Source: an uncultured Gemmatimonadota bacterium
GTDB taxonomy: Bacteria; Gemmatimonadota; Gemmatimonadetes; Gemmatimonadales; Gemmatimonadaceae
Assembly (NCBI GenBank): GCA_946479015.1
Contig: CAMLEQ010000096.1
Span: 1 to 10,998, forward strand
DNA: 10,998 nucleotides
Reading direction: 5' to 3'
The stretch's first letter is position 1, and each line of letters starts with the position of its first letter. Made by a program: the position numbers and the translations under genes. Shown here one piece after another: positions 6,764 to 10,998 of this stretch. The notes beneath the pieces are model-generated. The model searched no databases and had not been told where the DNA came from. It saw nothing but the letters and a program-made list of their open reading frames with translations.

Positions 6764-7807
6764 TCACTCGACGCCGAGATCGATCATCCCGATCCGGCCG
6801 GTCCCACTCAGCGCGAGCCAGATGCGCCGGCGCACCGGATCGACGGCGATGTTGCGGACGATCGCGCCCTTCGTGGGGATCGGGAGCGTCTCCATCTTCT
6901 CCGTGCGTGGATCGAAGGCAACCATCTGCGATGTGCGCGCCTCGTCGAACCAGATCCGGCCGTGGGGGCCGGCGGCGATGCCGTACGGTCCCGCGTTCGT
7001 GGACGGAGTGGGCCACTCCTTCATGGCGTGCGTCCTCGTGTCCACCATGCCGAGATAGCTCCGCGCGTAGTCAGTGTACCAGACGTGGCCGGTGGAGTCC
7101 ACCACCAGGCGGCGCGGGCGTGCATCGGCGTGCGGGAGAGCGATCTCGTGGATCGCGCCGGTGGCCGCGACGATGTGGGCGAGCCGGTTCGTGCCGAAGA
7201 GCGCGGCCCACAGGTCGGGGGTGCCGGTGGCGGGGACGAGCCCGTACGGCTTCGCGTGCGCCGTGCGCGGCCGGAAGAGCGTCGCCTTCCCGGTGGCGGG
7301 ATCGAGCACCCCGATGATGTTCGACTGCTGCGCGGTGAACCACACCTTGCCGCCCTGGAGCGCCGGCGTGTGCGGATCGCGCGCCTCCGCGGGGAGCACG
7401 AACTCGGTGATGCGTCCCGTGGCGGGGTCGAGCTTGCCGATGCGCCCCGCGGCGTTCCCCGTGTACCACACCGCGCCGTCGGGCGCCACCACGATGCCGT
7501 GCGGCCCGGAGGCCGGCGTCGGCGTGGGGTAGTCGGTGATGCGCCCGGTGACGGGATCGAGGCGGCCGATGGCGCTGTTGGCCTGGTCGGTGTACCAGAC
7601 GACGCCATCGGGCCCCACGGCCGGATCGTGCGGGAACGCGCCGGCGCGCGGGATGACGAACTCCCTGATGCGCGGCGCGCCCTCCGGCGCCCGCGGCGCG
7701 GGGACGCCGGGGGCGTGGAGGGCGCGCGGGGCGCCCGTTCCCATGGTGACCGCCAGCACCACCACCCACGACGTGCGCCGTAGCGGCGCGGAGCGAAACG
7801 CGGTCAT
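6764..7807 (-). CDS. Secreted seven-bladed beta-propeller protein, Vgb (virginiamycin B lyase)-like
   Basis: A 347-residue protein with a probable Sec signal peptide (residues 1-32: RSAPLRR, hydrophobic core around TSWVVVLAV, possible cleavage after ALHA), so exported. Seven repeats follow, starting near residues 58, 101, 144, 186, 230, 273 and 316. The period is about 43 residues and the pattern GPHGI..PDG.VWYT...IG.LDP.TG, the layout of the seven-bladed Vgb fold. Such proteins are often annotated streptogramin lyase, but most are not shown to act on antibiotics; I cannot map the catalytic His and Glu residues confidently. I chose ATG at 7807 because GGAGGA at 7814-7819 gives 6-nt spacing; the GTG at 7813 would touch that site. 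It lies between etfA (48-nt gap) and etfD (56-nt gap), same strand. Its job in a respiratory operon is unknown. Confidence 0.82.
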   Translation of the reverse strand: MTAFRSAPLRRTSWVVVLAVTMGTGAPRALHAPGVPAPRAPEGAPRIREFVIPRAGAFPHDPAVGPDGVVWYTDQANSAIGRLDPVTGRITDYPTPTPASGPHGIVVAPDGAVWYTGNAAGRIGKLDPATGRITEFVLPAEARDPHTPALQGGKVWFTAQQSNIIGVLDPATGKATLFRPRTAHAKPYGLVPATGTPDLWAALFGTNRLAHIVAATGAIHEIALPHADARPRRLVVDSTGHVWYTDYARSYLGMVDTRTHAMKEWPTPSTNAGPYGIAAGPHGRIWFDEARTSQMVAFDPRTEKMETLPIPTKGAIVRNIAVDPVRRRIWLALSGTGRIGMIDLGVE

Positions 7808-7813
7808 CGTCAC

Positions 7814-7819
7814 TCCTCC
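7814..7819 (-). promoter_or_regulatory. Ribosome binding site that fixes the propeller gene start
   Basis: GGAGGA on the minus strand, 6 nt from the ATG at 7807. It decides for this ATG over the in-frame GTG at 7813, two codons upstream, which would directly abut the site. Confidence 0.75.
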
Positions 7820-7823
7820 ATCG

Positions 7824-7842
7824 GCGGCGGCGGGGCCGCCGC
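7824..7842 (-). promoter_or_regulatory. GC-rich hairpin in the etfA-propeller spacer
   Basis: A 7-bp perfect inverted repeat (7824-7830 with 7836-7842) with a 5-nt loop lies between the etfA stop and the propeller start, just ahead of that gene's ribosome binding site. It resembles the hairpin at 6729-6753 in sequence (CGGCGGCGGCGGG at its left side in both). There is no T-tract. A role in mRNA stability or in lowering expression of distal genes is possible but inferred. Confidence 0.4.
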
Positions 7843-7855
7843 GCGGGTCAGGGCA

Positions 7856-8841
<986 letters not shown>

Positions 8842-8842
<1 letters not shown>

Positions 8843-9594
8843 CAGAGCACCTTCGCTTCCGTCTGGAGAAGTCGCACGAGCTCGGGCACGGCAGCCGGTC
8901 CCTCGCCGATGATCCGTCCTCCCGTCCGCTCGGGCGGGAGCTCCATCCCCTTCACCGTGAGGTGCGCCTCGCCGAGCTGCGCGGGCTTCACCTCGAGCGG
9001 CTTCTTCTTCGCGGCCATGATCCCCTTCAGCGACGGGTAGCGCGGCCGCGCGATCCCCTCGTCGATGGTCACGACGGCGGGGAGCGGGAACTCGAGGATC
9101 TCCGCCGCTCCTTCGAGCTCGCGCCGCGCGGTGCCGCGCCCGTTCGCCACCTCGAGCTTGGACGCCGCGGTGATGCATGGGAGTCCCAACAGCTCCGCGG
9201 TCATGGGGCCCACCGACTGGTTGGCCGAATCCACCGCCATGCGGCCGAAGAGGATCAGGTCGTACCCGCCCCCCTGCAGCTCCGCCGCGAGGGCGCGGGC
9301 GATCGCGAGCCCGTCGAACGGCACGCGATCCGCCTTGAGCTGCACGCCGCGGTCCACGCCCATGCTCATCGCCTTCCGCAGCGTCTCCTGCACCACGTCG
9401 GGGCCGAGCGAGATCGCGACGATCTCCCCCTTCCCCTCCTTCTCGTTGAGCTGGAGCGCCGCCTCGACCGCATAGCCGTCGAAGTCGCCCATGTCGAACT
9501 TGAGGCCCGTCTCGTCCACGGACGAGCCATCGGTGGCGATCTTGAAGCGCGACTCCATGTCGGCCACGCGCTTGATGCACACGGCGATTTTCAC
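8842..9594 (-). CDS. etfB: Electron transfer flavoprotein, beta subunit
   Basis: A 250-residue ETF beta subunit, first gene of the probable operon. It begins MKIAVCIKRV, as family members do, and has FGRMAVDSANQSVGP (116-130), the nucleotide-binding region. The recognition loop RYPSLKGIMAAKKKPLEV (185-202) is the segment by which ETF docks on acyl-CoA dehydrogenases; in animals lysines of this loop are methylated by METTL20. The start is GTG at 9594 with GGAG 8 nt upstream; an ATG at 9608 is out of frame and stops after five codons. The stop overlaps the etfA ATG by one base (TGATG), typical of coupled etfBA. I cannot decide between classical and bifurcating subgroups by eye; the neighbouring EtfD-type protein argues for quinone-linked oxidation. 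Confidence 0.95.
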
Positions 9595-9608
9595 CGTGGA
9601 GACTCCAT

Positions 9609-9622
9609 GTGAAAAGGTTCAC
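9609..9622. promoter_or_regulatory. Candidate operator palindrome upstream of etfB
   Basis: GTGAA-N4-TTCAC is a perfect 5-bp inverted repeat placed between the candidate -10 box and the etfB start, where a bound repressor would block transcription. It could equally form a small hairpin in the leader RNA. No regulator gene is nearby to name it, and the arms are short enough to occur by chance. Confidence 0.35.
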
Positions 9623-9626
9623 GAGA

Positions 9627-9654
9627 AATCTAGCCGCGGGGGAGGACTGTTCAA
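9627..9654 (-). promoter_or_regulatory. Candidate sigma70-like promoter for etfB operon
   Basis: On the minus strand, TTGAAC (9654-9649) and TAGATT (9632-9627) are separated by 16 bp. They match the TTGACA and TATAAT consensus at about 4 of 6 positions each. The site lies 33 nt or more upstream of the etfB GTG, in the only relatively AT-rich patch of the divergent spacer. A transcript would start near 9620, within or next to the GTGAA/TTCAC palindrome. Confidence 0.45.
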
Positions 9655-9735
9655 GCCGAATCGCACGGCGGGACGCGCGCGCGATGGCCCCCGCGCCTTG
9701 CCCGTGCACGTGCGCGCGCGCATCGTTGAGCGTAC

Positions 9736-10998
9736 ATGAGCATCTCGACGGCCGTCCCCGCGGGCGGCCCCGCCGGACGCCGCTCCTCCGGCGCGCTTCC
9801 TGTGCGGCGCCGTCCGAGCGCGCCGCTCACGGTCGGCGTCGCGCTCGGCGTCGCGCTCGGCGCCGCCGCCCGCATCGTCGCGTACGCCGCGCGCCGCTCG
9901 ATCTGGACCGACGAAGCCGCGCTCGCGCACGACATCCTCCACCGCTCCTGGAGCGCCCTCGCCGCCCCGCTCGACTTCGCGCAGGTGGCGCCGGTCGGCT
10001 TTCTCTGGCTGGAGAAGGGCGTGACGTCGCTCTTCGGCCCGAGCGAGTGGGCGCTGCGGCTCATCCCGTTCCTCGCCGCCCTCGCGGCGCTCGGGCTGTT
10101 CGTCCTCGTCGCCCGCCGCGTGCTCGCCCCCGCGGGCGCGGTCGTGGCCACCGCGCTCTTCGCCACCGCCCCGCAGCTCGTCTATTTCGCGAGCGAGACG
10201 AAGCAGTTCTCCTCGGACGCCGCGATCGCGCTCGCCGTCGTGCTCGCGGCGCTCCAGGCGCGCGATCGCGGGCTCGACGCGCGGCGCGCGGGCGCGCTCG
10301 GCCTCGGCGGCGCCCTCGCGCCGTTCGTCTCGCAGCCGTCGCTGTTCGTGCTCGCCGGCGCCGCGATCTTTCTCCTTGGGGGCCTCCGCCGCGCCGGCGG
10401 GCGGACGCGCGCGCGCCACGTCGCGCTCACCCTCGCGCTCTGGGGCGTCGGCGGAGCGATCGCCGCCATCCATGCCCTGCACTCCGTGTCCGCCCACGAT
10501 CGCGCGTATCTCGAGGGCTTCTGGGCGACCGCCTTCCTCCCGATCGGCGGCGGCACCGCCGCGTGGCTCGCGCGATTCGCGACGGAGATGGGCACGTGGC
10601 TCTTCCCCGCGCCGTGGGGGTGGCTCGTCCTCGCGCTCGTCGCGCTCGGGATCGGCACGCTCGCGCATCGCCGAGACGGCACGCTCACGCTCCTCCTCGC
10701 GCCACTCGCGATCGCGCTCCTCGCCTCCGCGCTCCGTCTCTACCCGATGGCGGCTCGCGTCACGCTGTTCATCGTCCCCGCGCTCCTCCTCACCGCCGGA
10801 GCCGGCGCGGAGTGGCTCGTGCGCGTCACGCGCCAGATGCGCCTCGGCCGCCCCGCGGCGTGGGGCGGCCTCGCGGTGCTCGTCGCCGGGTGCATCGCGT
10901 CGCTGCGCTACGTGATGCTCACGCGCGAGGAGATCCGGCCGGTGATGCGCTGGGTCGCCGCGCACCGCCAGCCGGGCGACGCGGTCTACGTGTACTAC
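9736..10998 (+). CDS. Membrane glycosyltransferase, GT39/ArnT-like (3' end outside window)
   Basis: An open frame of 421 codons with no stop before the window edge. The basic N-terminus (about 30 residues) is followed by a first membrane helix (32-52) and then IWTDEA (56-61), the acidic pair expected in the first periplasmic loop of lipid-phosphosugar-dependent GT-C enzymes of the PMT/ArnT type. Further family-like stretches are FAQVAPVGFLWLEK (81-94), YFASETKQFSSD (150-161), and LYPMAARVTLF in a late hydrophobic region, with PGDAVYVYY at the edge, probably opening the C-terminal periplasmic part. Several other hydrophobic helices are evident. It would move a sugar from a polyprenyl carrier to an unknown lipid, glycan or protein. 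ATG at 9736 is the first possible start, since TGA at 9727 is in frame; no good Shine-Dalgarno is seen. It diverges from etfB. Confidence 0.83.
   Translation, partial: MSISTAVPAGGPAGRRSSGALPVRRRPSAPLTVGVALGVALGAAARIVAYAARRSIWTDEAALAHDILHRSWSALAAPLDFAQVAPVGFLWLEKGVTSLFGPSEWALRLIPFLAALAALGLFVLVARRVLAPAGAVVATALFATAPQLVYFASETKQFSSDAAIALAVVLAALQARDRGLDARRAGALGLGGALAPFVSQPSLFVLAGAAIFLLGGLRRAGGRTRARHVALTLALWGVGGAIAAIHALHSVSAHDRAYLEGFWATAFLPIGGGTAAWLARFATEMGTWLFPAPWGWLVLALVALGIGTLAHRRDGTLTLLLAPLAIALLASALRLYPMAARVTLFIVPALLLTAGAGAEWLVRVTRQMRLGRPAAWGGLAVLVAGCIASLRYVMLTREEIRPVMRWVAAHRQPGDAVYVYY

Noticed and set aside
4596..7058. 820-codon + strand open frame
   Set aside because: It lies antisense to etfD and part of the propeller gene; the product is rich in Arg, His, Glu and Leu with no domain, as expected for the complement of GC-rich coding DNA.
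6764..7807. Propeller gene as a streptogramin resistance determinant
   Set aside because: Fold resemblance only. The protein carries a signal peptide, sits in a respiratory operon, and I cannot place the lyase catalytic residues.
8843..9709. Upstream extension of the etfA open frame into a 617-codon protein
   Set aside because: The extra part reads etfB in the wrong frame; etfA starts at 8842 by family alignment and TGATG coupling.
9619..10965. 448-codon - strand open frame
   Set aside because: Antisense to the glycosyltransferase, whose + strand frame has membrane helices and the DE motif; the antisense product is an Arg/Glu-rich low-complexity string.

Overview
This GC-rich window is gene-dense and looks chromosomal, from a soil or sediment bacterium with a diderm cell plan: it encodes a lipidated PBP4-type peptidase, a molybdenum cofactor pathway and an ETF-to-quinone route. 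The mix would suit Gemmatimonadota or a similar high-GC phylum, but that is a guess; no rRNA or marker gene is present. I see no tRNA, rRNA, CRISPR array, transposase or phage gene.

Left half (about 1-4354, + strand): a tight five-gene run in which stops and starts touch or overlap. It holds the 3' part of mobA, then mobB, a PBP4-family D-Ala-D-Ala carboxypeptidase (dacB), moeA and a class I SAM-dependent methyltransferase. MobA, MobB and MoeA serve the late steps of molybdenum cofactor synthesis: metal insertion by MoeA, and guanylylation by MobA assisted by MobB. The peptidoglycan peptidase between mobB and moeA has no evident link to the cofactor.

Middle (4352-4624): the gap between convergent genes is almost filled by a non-coding repeat. 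A unit of about 47 nt occurs three times, once inverted and twice direct. The first two copies form a 206-bp near-palindrome that starts TAGGAC and ends GTCCTA. It looks like a MITE or genome-wide palindromic repeat, and it supplies the stop codon of the methyltransferase.

Right half (4638-9594, - strand): a probable four-gene operon read leftward from about 9620, in the order etfB, etfA, a secreted seven-bladed beta-propeller of the Vgb (streptogramin lyase) type, and a membrane FeS oxidoreductase of the EtfD/EMO type. EtfBA would collect electrons from acyl-CoA dehydrogenases and EtfD would pass them to (mena)quinone, so the operon is probably respiratory and tied to fatty-acid or branched-chain amino-acid oxidation. 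The two spacers flanking the propeller gene each carry a similar GGC-rich hairpin. A sigma70-like promoter and a small palindrome lie upstream of etfB.

Right edge (9736-10998, + strand): a multi-pass membrane glycosyltransferase of the GT39/ArnT-like type, divergent from etfB and cut by the window end.

Most worth following up: the palindromic element, the propeller gene inside the ETF respiratory operon, dacB inside the cofactor run, and the possibility that the methyltransferase acts on the lysine-rich loop of EtfB.
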